DNA of 27,833 bases from a virus: the IMG/VR virus record IMGVR_UViG_3300030333_006232, positions 1 to 27,833 of that record. One strand, 5' to 3'. Below, piece by piece: positions 1 through 10,073 of this stretch; the stretch's first letter is position 1, and each line of letters starts with the position of its first letter. A program made the translations under genes and the position numbers. The notes beneath the pieces are model-generated. The model ran no database searches. It was not told the DNA's origin and was given only the letters and a program-made list of their open reading frames with translations.

Positions 1-3000
1 TTGGTTTATTCTCCAACTGCTGGAGATGGTTCTTCAAAAGATGCTGTGCTTATGAGTGGAGGAGAATGGGTATCTAGCAATGAACCTGTTTCAAATGGAG
101 GACTTGCTCCTTTTGTTAATATAATAGATAATGGAGATTTTCATGATGTATCAGATACATCTATTGTTGCTGCTGAAGAACTTTCAGCTGATACAAATGA
201 AGAAGAATTTACCGTTGACAATGGTGATGGTGGTGATGCTGCGACATCTGGAAATTCATTAAATAAAATATTTTTATCTGATGGAACAGATGTTCCTGGA
301 AGTAATTATAATGATACTATAGGAGTATGTACAGAAGTAAATAGTGGTCAATTAATTTCATTTCATGGATATAAAAATTCTTCTAATAGAGGAAGCCAAA
401 TAACAGTCGCTAATAATGATAAACTATATACATTAGATGGATGGAAGATTAACGGTACCACTCTTTGGCCGAATTGGTTAAGCACAAATATGACTCATAG
501 TGCTGATAATTATGCAAAAGGAATGATTCATTTAGATGGAGGGAGAAATGGAACAAGTGTATTAAAATTATCTTCTCATAAAGATGTGTATACAAATCCT
601 ACAGAAGGAGGCGGAACCTACCTATATCAAGAAGTTGAGCTAGATGGAAACTGCTGGTATGATTTACATTTTAAATATGCTCAAACAACTGTAGCTTCTA
701 CAGATGGAAGCCTAGGGGTATATAATGAAAATGCAGTTACTGCAAGATTGGCTTATGATGTTTATGACGTGGAAACTGAATCTGGCCATAATAAATCTCT
801 GACAGGAGGATGGAGTATAGCTGATGTACATGGATTAGGTTCTGATATAGCAATAGAAGGAACAGATGGGTCAGACTCAGGCTCAGGTATTAATTTTGGA
901 TTTTGTGGGCAAAACTCTTTTTATTCTCATCCAGGTCAATATTATGACCACATGACTGATTCTATTAAATTTAGATATGTTAGATTTTTTGTACCTCCAA
1001 GAAGCACAGAGGCTAATTCTGTGACAACATCAATAAGATTTTCAATGATTATTCCAGAGTTTAATCAAACTTTGATGGATGACAATCACTCTGTATTATT
1101 GAGTTATGTCTGTGTAAAAAAATCTTTTCCTGATTTAGTAGAGTTTACAACTGGTAAAAATAAATTATGCCCAGTAAGAGCTTTATCTAAAAAAGATGGT
1201 ATTGAATATAATCCTTTTAAATGGTATGACAGATGGCAATCTTATGATTTAGAATTTACTGTTCCTTCAGATTACAGTGATACAAATGATTGGGAAATAC
1301 GTTTTTATGGAGGAGCATTTGGAGCTACTAAAAATACAAAGTCTGCAAAAATAACTGCTGTATCACTGTCAAGCACTACGGCTACATATACAGCTGAATC
1401 ACATGGATTTTCTGCAGAGGATAAAGTGACAATATCTGGTACAACAAATTTTAACGATGCAGATTTAGCCAATAATACAATACAATCAGTTGCTGGAGAT
1501 GGAAATAGTTTTACTATGACAGTTTCATCTGGAGGAGCATCTAATGAAAGTGATTTAACAGCAAATGTAGAACTGGTTAATTCTTCTAATTATCCAAATG
1601 TTCAAGCTGTTGGTATTAAAAATGTTAGAATGATGACAAATGATTATAAGTCTGGAGAAGAATATAGTGACCATCTTCTTATTTTACCAGATAATAAAAC
1701 TGAAAGAACATCGTTTACTATGTATCACACTAATAATAATTATTGGGATACAGCTTTTTATTCAAATCCTTCATTTAAATTTTCTCCTGTTTATTCTTAT
1801 ATAAACGGATTATTACAAATATCTAATTCAGACTTTACAGATGAAACTAATTTAATAAGATGGTTTTATTTAGATAGAACTATACATAATAATGAAAATT
1901 ATAAACAATTTGTATTAACAGACAATGTATTTCCTCCTCTTGGCAATATAGAGTTAACACAAGAAACAAACCCATCATTATCTGCATATACTATAGATGC
2001 ATTAAGAATATTAGGGCATACATTTGCAAGTTTTGAATTTTGGCCTAAAGATGATGGCACTGGATTTCAATCAGCACAAGGAACAACTAATTCAGAAGGA
2101 AATGAACCATGGCACTATAAATGGTTTCATCATAATCAACCATATGTTGATAGTAATTACAGTTATATATCTGAATATGTGGCGAACATTCCTATAAAAT
2201 ATATTCCAGAATCAACAAATAATGTATGGACAGATAATGGAAATCAAACTAAAGGAAAATATCACAGACATTCTCTTTCTAGTTCTTCTAATTGGGTTGA
2301 TGGTGATGGAGCTCAGAGTTTATGTTGGAGACCTGGAGGACCTCCTGGAGATGCTGATTTCTTTAATAATAATGAATTTATAACCACAACAGGTCAGAAC
2401 CAAGTATTAAATGATGTTCTTTGGTTTCCGATAATGGGAACTAATGGAATGGTCCAAGACTTAAGTTATGAAAATGAAAATATATTTGGAGCAGCTAATA
2501 AGGATATGCAGTCTTCAATTGTTAGCCAATTAGGTTATACTGAAGCAGAAGAAGATGGACTTTTTATATCTTCTTTAAAAATAAAATTACATTTATTTGG
2601 ACAGGTAGTTGAATCTTTAACAATGTATAATGGTGCCGATATGCATGATGAAAATCCTACTAGGCATAAATGTTGGATTCCAAAAATAAAAGTAAGTGTA
2701 CATAAATTGCAATTTCAGGGCTTCCAAAGTGATGCTCCTGCATTGACTAACGATGATTTATTAAATCTTTTAGTAGGGGTAGAGGGTCAAAGCTCATATA
2801 CCTTAGAAAACAATTATAGTTCAGCTATACTTCCAGAAATAGATGATAACAGAAAGTTAACATGGGTTGGAAATGCTATTCCTGGAACATATATTACTAA
2901 TGTTGGTCCAGGAGTTTTAAATACTGATTGGAGCGTTGATGCTCAAAACGAATATAATCAATTTAGAATTGATTATGATTATGTTTTATCATTTGGTTCT

Positions 3001-5001
3001 GGAAATGGTAATCATCCTAGTCCTGTTAGAAGCACTGATAATATTATTCTTAAAGTAGAAATACTAGGAATGGATGGTCATTCCCTTAATGAGGGTATAG
3101 CTAATACAGCTGTATATAATGTTCACAATAGAATTGGATTAAATTCATTGGGATATGGTATTACATATGATGCTTATCCTGATAAGCCTACCCAGGAAGA
3201 AAGAGAGGAAGTAGACTGGACAACAAATTTAGGACTTAGATTTGGTAAGTTAGACATTAATTTTTATGAACCAGATATTACTGCTGGAGATACTTTTGGA
3301 CATGGAATGGATTCAAACGGTATAAAAATAAACTTTAATTTTAGGTCCGTTGAAGATGCTGTTACCGATAGTTGGCTTGCAAGAAAATTTACAGTAGGAT
3401 TTTCAACAGTAAATCATTTCAACGAAGAATCTCCAATATATATAACAGATACAGTTTTAGGAGATGGGCAAAATTCAGATGGAGATGATGTAACAATACA
3501 GCCTAGTCAAGCTCCAGATGTTACTGTAGCGGTTGGAGTAGATATTATTCAGAATCCTTTACATAGAGAGTTAAAAATATATCTCAAAGATGAAGAACAA
3601 GATATATGGTATAAACAATTAACTGTTGATACTGAACATGTAAAAATAAAATCTTCAACATCTGGAAAAGAATTTGAAATGGTTATGGAAGGAAGTAATC
3701 ATTATGTCTTTGAAGTGAAAGCTGAGGATATGCTTTACTATAATGAAGTAGATAGCTATGATTCAGAATCATTAATATCTCAAGAAGATGCAAAGCTTTT
3801 AGAAACAATGACATGTAAATATAAAACATCTGTACAAGTAAATAATAGATTATATGTAGGAAATGTATATCAAAATGGAAAACATTATGGTGATAGAATG
3901 ATTAAAACTCCTATAGGTAAATATAATTTATTTCCAGCAAGCAACTATATTGATGTAGCTATAATTGACGGAGATGAAATTACAGGACTTGCTTATTTTA
4001 AAGATAAGCTATTACAATTTAAGAAAAGAAAAGTATTTGTTATAAATGTAGCAGGAGATTATGAATACTTAGAAGATACGTTTGACCATGTAGGCATAAA
4101 TAAACAATGTCAAGTTGTTACAACTCCTTATGGGATTTGCTGGGCAAATTCAAATGGATGTTTCCTGTATGATGGTGAGTCAGTAGAAAATCTGATTGAT
4201 GACAAGATTGGAACTGAATCCTTTCAATCTTCAGGAATTGCTGGTGATAGTAATTATTGGTCAATTTTACCTTCATATTCTCCTTCTATTGGATATATAA
4301 AAAGCACTAAGAAATTAATTGTAACTAAAAATACAGGGTACTCTAATACAGCTCAAACAACTAGCATGGATAGCCAAGCAATAGAAGGCTTTACATATGA
4401 TTTTCAGTCTAAAGGATGGACTTTATTAATGAATAAAATTACTGGAATAGAAGAAACAAGCAAGCCAGCAAAAACAGGGTTACTATCAAATTTTGTCAAC
4501 AATCAAGATGGTGATGTTTTATATTATTCTGTATCTGCATCTGGAGACAGTGGTACTAAATTAAACTCAATATATAAATGGGATGACTCTTCTATAGCTT
4601 CAAGTGATGCTTCAAACAATGAAGATTTCTTTTACCTGACAACAAAAGATTTTGACTTTGGTTCTCCTGGAGTTAGAAAAAAAATATATAAAGTTTATGT
4701 TACATTTAAATCAAAGCAAGGCGATTTAGCTGCTCATTCAAATGTTAAAGCATATTTTGCGACTAATGGTTCAAGTTTAGTAACTGAATTTGATAATAGT
4801 AGCACAAATTATTCAACAACAAATGGATTTTCAGATGGAGCTTCAAGTATTCAATGGATAACAGCTGAACTTATACCTACAAACCCTATTAATAATATAT
4901 ATTCTTTTCAGATGCAATTTAAAGCGATTGCTGCAAATGTTGCAAACAAATTTGAAATTAATGACATAACAATAGTCTACAGAGAAAAGAATATTAAATA
5001 A
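1..5001 (+). CDS. Tail nozzle / stabilisation-like virion protein (5' end cut by window)
   Basis: The frame is open from the first base, and the TTG at position 1 has no visible SD, so the gene most likely begins upstream; at least 1666 residues are present. The C-terminal third (about residues 1270-1430) has the look of the beta-propeller proteins that form the tail nozzle or stabilisation complex of podoviruses (P22 gp10 / T7 gp12-like): a run with NNRLYVGNVYQ, then a GLAYFKDKLLQFKKRKVFVI segment and a CWANSNGCFLYDG segment. Around residues 450-530 there is a beta-sandwich insert of the kind often found in phage proteins (ESHGFSAEDKVTISG). The N-terminal half is rich in Asn, Ser and aromatic residues and looks like carbohydrate-binding beta-sandwiches, but I do not recognise the domains. 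It is followed with a 1-nt TAATG overlap by the tail fibre gene, which supports a tail role. Length is well above the usual family size, so a fused adhesin part is possible. Confidence 0.6.
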   Translation: MVYSPTAGDGSSKDAVLMSGGEWVSSNEPVSNGGLAPFVNIIDNGDFHDVSDTSIVAAEELSADTNEEEFTVDNGDGGDAATSGNSLNKIFLSDGTDVPGSNYNDTIGVCTEVNSGQLISFHGYKNSSNRGSQITVANNDKLYTLDGWKINGTTLWPNWLSTNMTHSADNYAKGMIHLDGGRNGTSVLKLSSHKDVYTNPTEGGGTYLYQEVELDGNCWYDLHFKYAQTTVASTDGSLGVYNENAVTARLAYDVYDVETESGHNKSLTGGWSIADVHGLGSDIAIEGTDGSDSGSGINFGFCGQNSFYSHPGQYYDHMTDSIKFRYVRFFVPPRSTEANSVTTSIRFSMIIPEFNQTLMDDNHSVLLSYVCVKKSFPDLVEFTTGKNKLCPVRALSKKDGIEYNPFKWYDRWQSYDLEFTVPSDYSDTNDWEIRFYGGAFGATKNTKSAKITAVSLSSTTATYTAESHGFSAEDKVTISGTTNFNDADLANNTIQSVAGDGNSFTMTVSSGGASNESDLTANVELVNSSNYPNVQAVGIKNVRMMTNDYKSGEEYSDHLLILPDNKTERTSFTMYHTNNNYWDTAFYSNPSFKFSPVYSYINGLLQISNSDFTDETNLIRWFYLDRTIHNNENYKQFVLTDNVFPPLGNIELTQETNPSLSAYTIDALRILGHTFASFEFWPKDDGTGFQSAQGTTNSEGNEPWHYKWFHHNQPYVDSNYSYISEYVANIPIKYIPESTNNVWTDNGNQTKGKYHRHSLSSSSNWVDGDGAQSLCWRPGGPPGDADFFNNNEFITTTGQNQVLNDVLWFPIMGTNGMVQDLSYENENIFGAANKDMQSSIVSQLGYTEAEEDGLFISSLKIKLHLFGQVVESLTMYNGADMHDENPTRHKCWIPKIKVSVHKLQFQGFQSDAPALTNDDLLNLLVGVEGQSSYTLENNYSSAILPEIDDNRKLTWVGNAIPGTYITNVGPGVLNTDWSVDAQNEYNQFRIDYDYVLSFGSGNGNHPSPVRSTDNIILKVEILGMDGHSLNEGIANTAVYNVHNRIGLNSLGYGITYDAYPDKPTQEEREEVDWTTNLGLRFGKLDINFYEPDITAGDTFGHGMDSNGIKINFNFRSVEDAVTDSWLARKFTVGFSTVNHFNEESPIYITDTVLGDGQNSDGDDVTIQPSQAPDVTVAVGVDIIQNPLHRELKIYLKDEEQDIWYKQLTVDTEHVKIKSSTSGKEFEMVMEGSNHYVFEVKAEDMLYYNEVDSYDSESLISQEDAKLLETMTCKYKTSVQVNNRLYVGNVYQNGKHYGDRMIKTPIGKYNLFPASNYIDVAIIDGDEITGLAYFKDKLLQFKKRKVFVINVAGDYEYLEDTFDHVGINKQCQVVTTPYGICWANSNGCFLYDGESVENLIDDKIGTESFQSSGIAGDSNYWSILPSYSPSIGYIKSTKKLIVTKNTGYSNTAQTTSMDSQAIEGFTYDFQSKGWTLLMNKITGIEETSKPAKTGLLSNFVNNQDGDVLYYSVSASGDSGTKLNSIYKWDDSSIASSDASNNEDFFYLTTKDFDFGSPGVRKKIYKVYVTFKSKQGDLAAHSNVKAYFATNGSSLVTEFDNSSTNYSTTNGFSDGASSIQWITAELIPTNPINNIYSFQMQFKAIAANVANKFEINDITIVYREKNIK

Positions 5002-6752
5002 TGGCAAAAAGTATATCACGTAGCGGAACTAGACCAAGTGTAATATCTTACTTTCCAACAAAAGCATATGGGCAAGATGGAGATATTGTTGTTTCAAAAA
5101 TACCTGGAAAGGGAGTTTTTTTATGTATAAAAGCTGCAGGGTCTTGGTATGCTCAGACTTCAATGCAGCCTCTTCAAAAAGTTAATACATCTTATATTAA
5201 AAATCTCTCTTCAGATAGAATGACAATAAAGAAACTTGAAAATGCTGGAATCAACACAGATAGGTTTATTGTTTCAGAAAATGGAGATATAAAATATAGG
5301 ACTGCTAGCGAGATATTTAATGATTTAGGATTAAATGATATAAACTCTTTTGATATTGACTATAAGACGGCATATTGCTCGTTACAACAGTATTCTGATA
5401 AAGAAACGTGTGAAGCTAATGGAGGTACATGGTATTATTCTGAAAATGATTCGCATGACAATGTAAGCAGTACTGCAGAGAATCAATTATTAACTGTATC
5501 ACAATCCATAGGAAATGTAGATGCAGAGCCTACCTTATTATATGATGGTTCAACACTTAATATTAAATATAACTCAGATTATGATGATAACTGGCAGACA
5601 TCAGCACAAACGAATTTGTTAAAATTAAGTTATAATTCAACTGATTCTCTTCAGATAGGAGTATCTGCAAATGGAGCCAGCACAATATCTACAAATGATA
5701 ATGATGGAGCAGTAGGCCATTTAACATTAGACGCAGATGGTTCTACTATAATAAACATTGCTGACGGAAGTGAAGCTTCTTCTTTTCATGTATCTGTAGA
5801 TGGAGCAACTAATCGAATGTGTTCAATTTTTGGAGCAGCAGATGACCAATCAATATTTAGAATGTATGAAATGGGAGGTTCAAGCCTTGTAGATTATCTA
5901 GAGATAAATGTTGCAGAGCATGGAGAAACAGTGATTTCAACAGTTGATGCAAGTGCAGCTGCAGCTAGCTTAACATTACAACCTGATGGACCGATTTCAT
6001 TAGATTCGGCAGGAGATATTACATTAGATTCGGCAGGAGCTGATGTACATATTGCTAAAGCAGGAACTACTTTTGGTTCTTTAAATACAGGAACATTAGG
6101 AAATCTAAAGTTGATAGGAGCTACTAATATTTCAGTAACATTAGAATCTCAAGGTTCAGGTGATGTAAAACTTGTTTCTTCTGATGACATTGTTATTGAT
6201 GCAACAGATGCATTGTCTATTGATACAGATGGGAGTTTTGCAATGAAAAAAGATGGCACTGAGTATAGTGTAGCAAATAGTGCTTATGCAGGAATGATAC
6301 TTGGATACAGAATGATTGGTGAAGATGCTGGGCATGATTCTTATACTTTGACAACGTCTTATGCAGTTCCTGATAGTGCTATGACAGTTAGATTTATTGC
6401 TCCTCCAAGTGGGGCAGTAGAAGTTATGATACAAATACATGCAAATGCTTCAAGTAGCAATAGGATTTTATATTTTGGCTTATCAGATAACGCAACTTAT
6501 AACTCCATAGGAGATAGTTATGAGCAAACGCATAGGATGCCTGATGAAACTGATGATGAGGTTTGCCAACACTATTGGACTATTACAGGATTAACAGCAG
6601 GTTCAACTTATAATTATTGGTTTGGTGCAAAAACAAGTTTAACAAATGCTTTTTTAAATTGGGGTGGAACTGCTGCAAATAGATATGCAGATTTTATTAT
6701 GAAAGTAACTGCATTACCTGCTGCAACAAGTGATTTTGCAGAATATGATTAG
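5001..6752 (+). CDS. Tail fibre / appendage protein
   Basis: This 583-aa protein starts inside the stop codon of the gene before it (TAATG), indicating translational coupling. The N-terminus (residues 1-75) is compact and could attach to the tail. Residues about 125-148 carry a short Cys/Trp-containing insert (KETCEANGGTW) resembling inserts I associate with marine phage structural proteins. The middle (about 190-415) is a repetitive beta-solenoid-like region with phrases such as LTLDADGSTI, LTLQPDGPISL and a tandem LDSAGDIT/LDSAGADV octad. The C-terminal 150 residues look like a beta-sandwich receptor-binding head (GLTAGSTYNYWFGAKTS). This layout of anchor, repetitive beta shaft and globular tip is typical of tail fibres or head fibres. 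Receptor specificity cannot be read from the sequence. Confidence 0.7.
   Translation: MAKSISRSGTRPSVISYFPTKAYGQDGDIVVSKIPGKGVFLCIKAAGSWYAQTSMQPLQKVNTSYIKNLSSDRMTIKKLENAGINTDRFIVSENGDIKYRTASEIFNDLGLNDINSFDIDYKTAYCSLQQYSDKETCEANGGTWYYSENDSHDNVSSTAENQLLTVSQSIGNVDAEPTLLYDGSTLNIKYNSDYDDNWQTSAQTNLLKLSYNSTDSLQIGVSANGASTISTNDNDGAVGHLTLDADGSTIINIADGSEASSFHVSVDGATNRMCSIFGAADDQSIFRMYEMGGSSLVDYLEINVAEHGETVISTVDASAAAASLTLQPDGPISLDSAGDITLDSAGADVHIAKAGTTFGSLNTGTLGNLKLIGATNISVTLESQGSGDVKLVSSDDIVIDATDALSIDTDGSFAMKKDGTEYSVANSAYAGMILGYRMIGEDAGHDSYTLTTSYAVPDSAMTVRFIAPPSGAVEVMIQIHANASSSNRILYFGLSDNATYNSIGDSYEQTHRMPDETDDEVCQHYWTITGLTAGSTYNYWFGAKTSLTNAFLNWGGTAANRYADFIMKVTALPAATSDFAEYD
5998..6039 (+). repeat. 24-bp-period tandem repeat in the fibre gene
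   Basis: The 18-bp stretch CATTAGATTCGGCAGGAG occurs at 5998-6015 and again, identical, at 6022-6039. It encodes LDSAG in two consecutive 8-residue turns. Identity at the DNA level, including third positions, indicates a recent duplication within the fibre shaft. Confidence 0.8.
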
Positions 6753-6762
6753 AGATTTGTAA

Positions 6763-6816
6763 ATGAGAAGAATTATTAATATATTTAACAGACGAATTAT
6801 AGCAGAAAAGGAGTAA
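6763..6816 (+). CDS. Possible 17-aa basic peptide
   Basis: A short open frame in the 68-bp gap between the fibre gene and the next gene reads MRRIINIFNRRIIAEKE. It is an amphipathic, Arg/Ile-rich peptide and its stop codon lies inside the SD region of the following gene, so it could be coupled to it. There is no strong SD before its ATG, and a frame this short can arise by chance. It could be a small membrane-active or leader peptide, or nothing. Confidence 0.2.
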   Translation: MRRIINIFNRRIIAEKE

Positions 6817-6820
6817 TTTA

Positions 6821-7678
6821 ATGGCATATGTTAGTCCATATCAATTATCAGGTATACAAGAAAATTTAATAACCAATCTTTTAAAAGGTAAAAGAAAAGA
6901 AGAAGAAGGACGTTTTCAAGGTCAGATGCAAAAAGGGGAAATGATTAAAGAATATGGACAAGATGTTAGAAGTAAGACAGCTGCTATAGAACAAAAACAA
7001 AGAGAAGCAGCTTCTAAAAAAAGAAAAAAGAAATGGTATGAGAAATTAGTTAATATTGCTGCTCCTATATTGGCAGTTGCTGTTCCAGGTGCTGGTGGTG
7101 CAATTGCTGCAGGAATTACGTCTGGATTAGGCGCTGGATATGGTGCTGCTCAAGACTCTAATTTTGCAGAAAGAAATCTTAAAAATCTTCAGAAGTTTAT
7201 AGAAGAAACTCCTTTAACTGGAACTGGCAAAGCAGGATTCGACCCATATGAAGGAACATTTTTATCAGAGAAAGCAGCAGATTTCAAACAAGGAAGATTA
7301 AGTGCTGCAGCAGATTTAGATTCTGCAATACAATCTGCAAAAGATGCTGGTAAATTTGGAAATGTTTTTGGACAAGCTTTAACATCTGGGTTAACATCTT
7401 ATGGGATGGCAAAGACTTTTGGCGATATGAATTTTTTCGGAGAAACTACTCCTGCAAAAGGCATTGCAGGAACTCCTACTTTTGACGAGTCTTTAGGTAA
7501 ATTTGTTCTTCCAGCAGGTAGTTTAAGCGCTAGCCAAGTATTGGAAGGCCCTTTAATGGGCGGGCTTGAGAAATTTTTTACAGGCTTGAAAGCCAAAGGG
7601 TTTAAGGATTTTAGTAAAAAAGAAGAAGAAGGATTTAAAACATTATTGATTCAACTTTTAGCAGGATTACAAGGTTAA
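6821..7678 (+). CDS. Putative small internal virion / ejection protein (gp14-like position)
   Basis: This 285-aa protein starts at an ATG with AAGGAG seven bases upstream. Residues 20-72 are strongly charged and helical, ending in a basic cluster (KKRKKKW). Residues about 75-112 are a Gly/Ala/Val-rich hydrophobic stretch (PILAVAVPGAGGAIAAGI) that could insert in a membrane. The rest is Gly/Ser/Ala-rich with mixed helices. I do not recognise the family. Its place before a 164-aa, a 624-aa and a 2384-aa protein matches the gp14-gp15-gp16 order of T7-like internal proteins that are injected to build a channel across the cell envelope, and a short hydrophobic first member fits that plan. Function is inferred from position and composition only. 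Confidence 0.5.
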   Translation: MAYVSPYQLSGIQENLITNLLKGKRKEEEGRFQGQMQKGEMIKEYGQDVRSKTAAIEQKQREAASKKRKKKWYEKLVNIAAPILAVAVPGAGGAIAAGITSGLGAGYGAAQDSNFAERNLKNLQKFIEETPLTGTGKAGFDPYEGTFLSEKAADFKQGRLSAAADLDSAIQSAKDAGKFGNVFGQALTSGLTSYGMAKTFGDMNFFGETTPAKGIAGTPTFDESLGKFVLPAGSLSASQVLEGPLMGGLEKFFTGLKAKGFKDFSKKEEEGFKTLLIQLLAGLQG

Positions 7679-7690
7679 GAAAGGAAGATT

Positions 7691-8185
7691 ATGCAAGAGA
7701 TTTTACAATTATTATGGGATATGGGATTAGGAGATGAAGATGTTATGGGAGAAACTGGAACATGGTCTGGTACATATCAAGATATTCCGAATATATCAGG
7801 AGAAAATATAGCAACTTCTTTATCTTCTATGTTTGGTTTTGGAGATGAATATAATCCAGGATTATTCCAGCCTATATCTTCTCAGCAAATGAGAGGATTA
7901 CTTCCTTCAACATATAGTCCTTTTATGACTGCTTCACAACAACCTTTATTACAGGATTTAATATCTAAAACTGGAGGGAAAGAGGCGAAGACAGCTGCTG
8001 GAGGATTTGCTGGTTCTGGAGGATTTGAAAGATTTAAAGGACAGGCTAAAGATGTATACGGAAAAGGAATGACAGAAACTTTAACCAATATTGGCCAGCA
8101 AAGAAGTCAACAACAAGCATCTATATTGGATTTAATTAATCAATGGAGAGAGACTGCAGCTGGATTAGCTACACCAGGGGCATAA
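7691..8185 (+). CDS. Small virion-associated protein, unknown
   Basis: This 164-aa protein has AAGGAAG four bases before its ATG. The first 60 residues are acidic and contain Trp (LLWDMGLGDED, GTWSGTY). The second half has a Gly-rich turn (GGFAGSGGFERFKGQ) followed by a Gln-rich helix (NIGQQRSQQQASILDLINQW). The Gly-rich segment plus long helix is seen in small tail or internal virion proteins of marine podoviruses, but I cannot name the family. It sits 12 bp after the 285-aa gene and 13 bp before the 624-aa gene, so it belongs to the same late operon. Likely a structural or ejection component. Confidence 0.45.
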   Translation: MQEILQLLWDMGLGDEDVMGETGTWSGTYQDIPNISGENIATSLSSMFGFGDEYNPGLFQPISSQQMRGLLPSTYSPFMTASQQPLLQDLISKTGGKEAKTAAGGFAGSGGFERFKGQAKDVYGKGMTETLTNIGQQRSQQQASILDLINQWRETAAGLATPGA

Positions 8186-8198
8186 TTAAGGAGATTTA

Positions 8199-10073
8199 AT
8201 GGCTAGAATAAAACCTGCAAACCCATCACAGTTTGCGTCAATGCAACAACTTCGTTCTGTAAATCCTATTGATAGTTTGTTGCAGACTATGGAATACTTT
8301 TCAAATGTTAATGAAAGAGATAAAACAGAAGTAGCTTCTTCTTTAAACGGATTAAACAATCTCATAAATGCATCTATGACAGATGAACAGATTGCAAATG
8401 CTGAGATGGCTGTTTCTAATTTAGATGAAAGAGCTTCTGAATATGGAGAGACAGATTTACAACATCAAGCGCTTGCTTTCTCTGTTCAAAATAAAAGAAA
8501 TGCATATAATGATTATAGAGATGCAGTTGATGCAACAGCTGATTTCATTGATAGTGATTTATATATAACTAAAGCTGAAGACTGGCAAGATTTAGATGCG
8601 TTATATAAAAATAAAACTAATGCTGAAGGACAGCCTTTGTATGATTCTGTTGCAGATATGATTGTTCAGGAGTATTCAAGATTAGGCGCATTACAAGCAA
8701 GAGCTTCAGCAGGAAGAGAAGCAGGATTTTATTATAAGGGAGCTGTTGGTAAAAATAAAGAATTTGAAGAAGGAGATGTGATTGAAAAAATGCTTGTATA
8801 TCAAAACAGGCTAGACAAAGCAATGGAATCTCTTATTGGAGATGAAACTATAACTCAAGAAGAAGCATCTCTTATAATGCAAGGCATTGACAGAAAAGGA
8901 TTTATTAGTTTTAGAAATAATAAAGTTGGCAATATTGAAAGAGAATTAGTATCTGAAAAGAATAACTTACAATCTATAAAAGATATGCTGCTAAAAGAAG
9001 AATATAGCCAAGATGATATGGATTTTCTAAGAAATCTCGCAAATAATAGTGACGACCCTAATGAAAGAGATTTAGCTCAAAAAGGGATTCTTAGCTTTAT
9101 GAACGGAAAGAATGAAGGACTTGTTGATGCTCTTGAAAAATTAGAATTTGACTCAAATGTTAAATTAAACAAGCATAGACGAAGTTATAAAAGCTGGATG
9201 GGAACTGATTATGCAGATATAGCTACATCTGGAGGTGAAAGTTTTTTTGAGTTTGCTAATGAATTAGGAGAAACTACTTATATAGACCCAGAAGGTGAAA
9301 CAAAAGAAACAGAAGATTATGTTCCAGGTGAAGGCACAAAAGAAGAGATTGAGAAGAGTTATACAGAAAGACATAACTTGCCTCCAAATCCTACAGAAAA
9401 AGCTCAGGAAGAGCCTAAATCTGTTGGAGAACAGTTTATGTATGATGCTGTAAATAAAAACATATCTCAAGAAGAATGGAATGCAACTATAGATGGAATG
9501 GATGAATGGGATTCAAAATGGGTTGGACCAATAAAAAGTTTATTTGGAGCAGGTAAGACTGGTCGTGAATTAAAATCTTTTGTTAAAAATATGTATGGCA
9601 AGAAGTTAATTTCTTTAGATGAATGGAAAGGTATGACTAAAGATGCTAAAACTGGAGCTGGATATCCTCAAGAATATAAGAATTATGTAAACATGTACAA
9701 TCAGGTAAGTACTTTAATGGATGAATATTTAAATCCTGCAGAGATTCAAACAAGTACAATGGATGAATTTCTATCTACAAATATGACTGTAGAAACAGCA
9801 ACTAAATCAGTATTAAGTGCAAATCTTGACACAGGTCGTGATAAGCCTGTAGGAAAAAGGAGGGTTAAATTGACTAATCCTGGACCAGGTGCAAAGAAGA
9901 AACTTAATAATATAAGAAAATTATATAGGCAATCTGGGCTTACATTAGAAGAATTTAAGAAACAATATAAAACCGAATATCTAAATATGGTTAGATTGTT
10001 AAAGTATGCACATACACTTAAGCAGTCTCATTATAAAATTGGTCCATTTTATGGGAAACAAGCAACTAATTAA
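8199..10073 (+). CDS. Putative internal virion protein (gp15-like position)
   Basis: This 624-aa protein has AAGGAG five bases before its ATG. It is predicted by eye to be almost entirely helical, with long charged stretches (for example residues 55-110 and 200-275) and an acidic, Pro/Glu-rich linker near residues 365-410. The C-terminus is basic (KKKLNNIRKLYRQ). No catalytic motif is evident. In T7-like phages the gene before the giant gp16-like protein encodes a helical internal core protein that forms the periplasmic tube during DNA ejection; the same position and composition suggest that role here. Its stop codon overlaps the start of the next gene (TAATG), so the two are translationally coupled, consistent with proteins that assemble together. 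Confidence 0.5.
   Translation: MARIKPANPSQFASMQQLRSVNPIDSLLQTMEYFSNVNERDKTEVASSLNGLNNLINASMTDEQIANAEMAVSNLDERASEYGETDLQHQALAFSVQNKRNAYNDYRDAVDATADFIDSDLYITKAEDWQDLDALYKNKTNAEGQPLYDSVADMIVQEYSRLGALQARASAGREAGFYYKGAVGKNKEFEEGDVIEKMLVYQNRLDKAMESLIGDETITQEEASLIMQGIDRKGFISFRNNKVGNIERELVSEKNNLQSIKDMLLKEEYSQDDMDFLRNLANNSDDPNERDLAQKGILSFMNGKNEGLVDALEKLEFDSNVKLNKHRRSYKSWMGTDYADIATSGGESFFEFANELGETTYIDPEGETKETEDYVPGEGTKEEIEKSYTERHNLPPNPTEKAQEEPKSVGEQFMYDAVNKNISQEEWNATIDGMDEWDSKWVGPIKSLFGAGKTGRELKSFVKNMYGKKLISLDEWKGMTKDAKTGAGYPQEYKNYVNMYNQVSTLMDEYLNPAEIQTSTMDEFLSTNMTVETATKSVLSANLDTGRDKPVGKRRVKLTNPGPGAKKKLNNIRKLYRQSGLTLEEFKKQYKTEYLNMVRLLKYAHTLKQSHYKIGPFYGKQATN

Noticed and set aside
6540-6563. CTGATGA on the plus strand, a second possible hammerhead core
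   Set aside because: No GAAA segment or GUC triplet at suitable distance and no flanking stems; it lies within the fibre coding frame.
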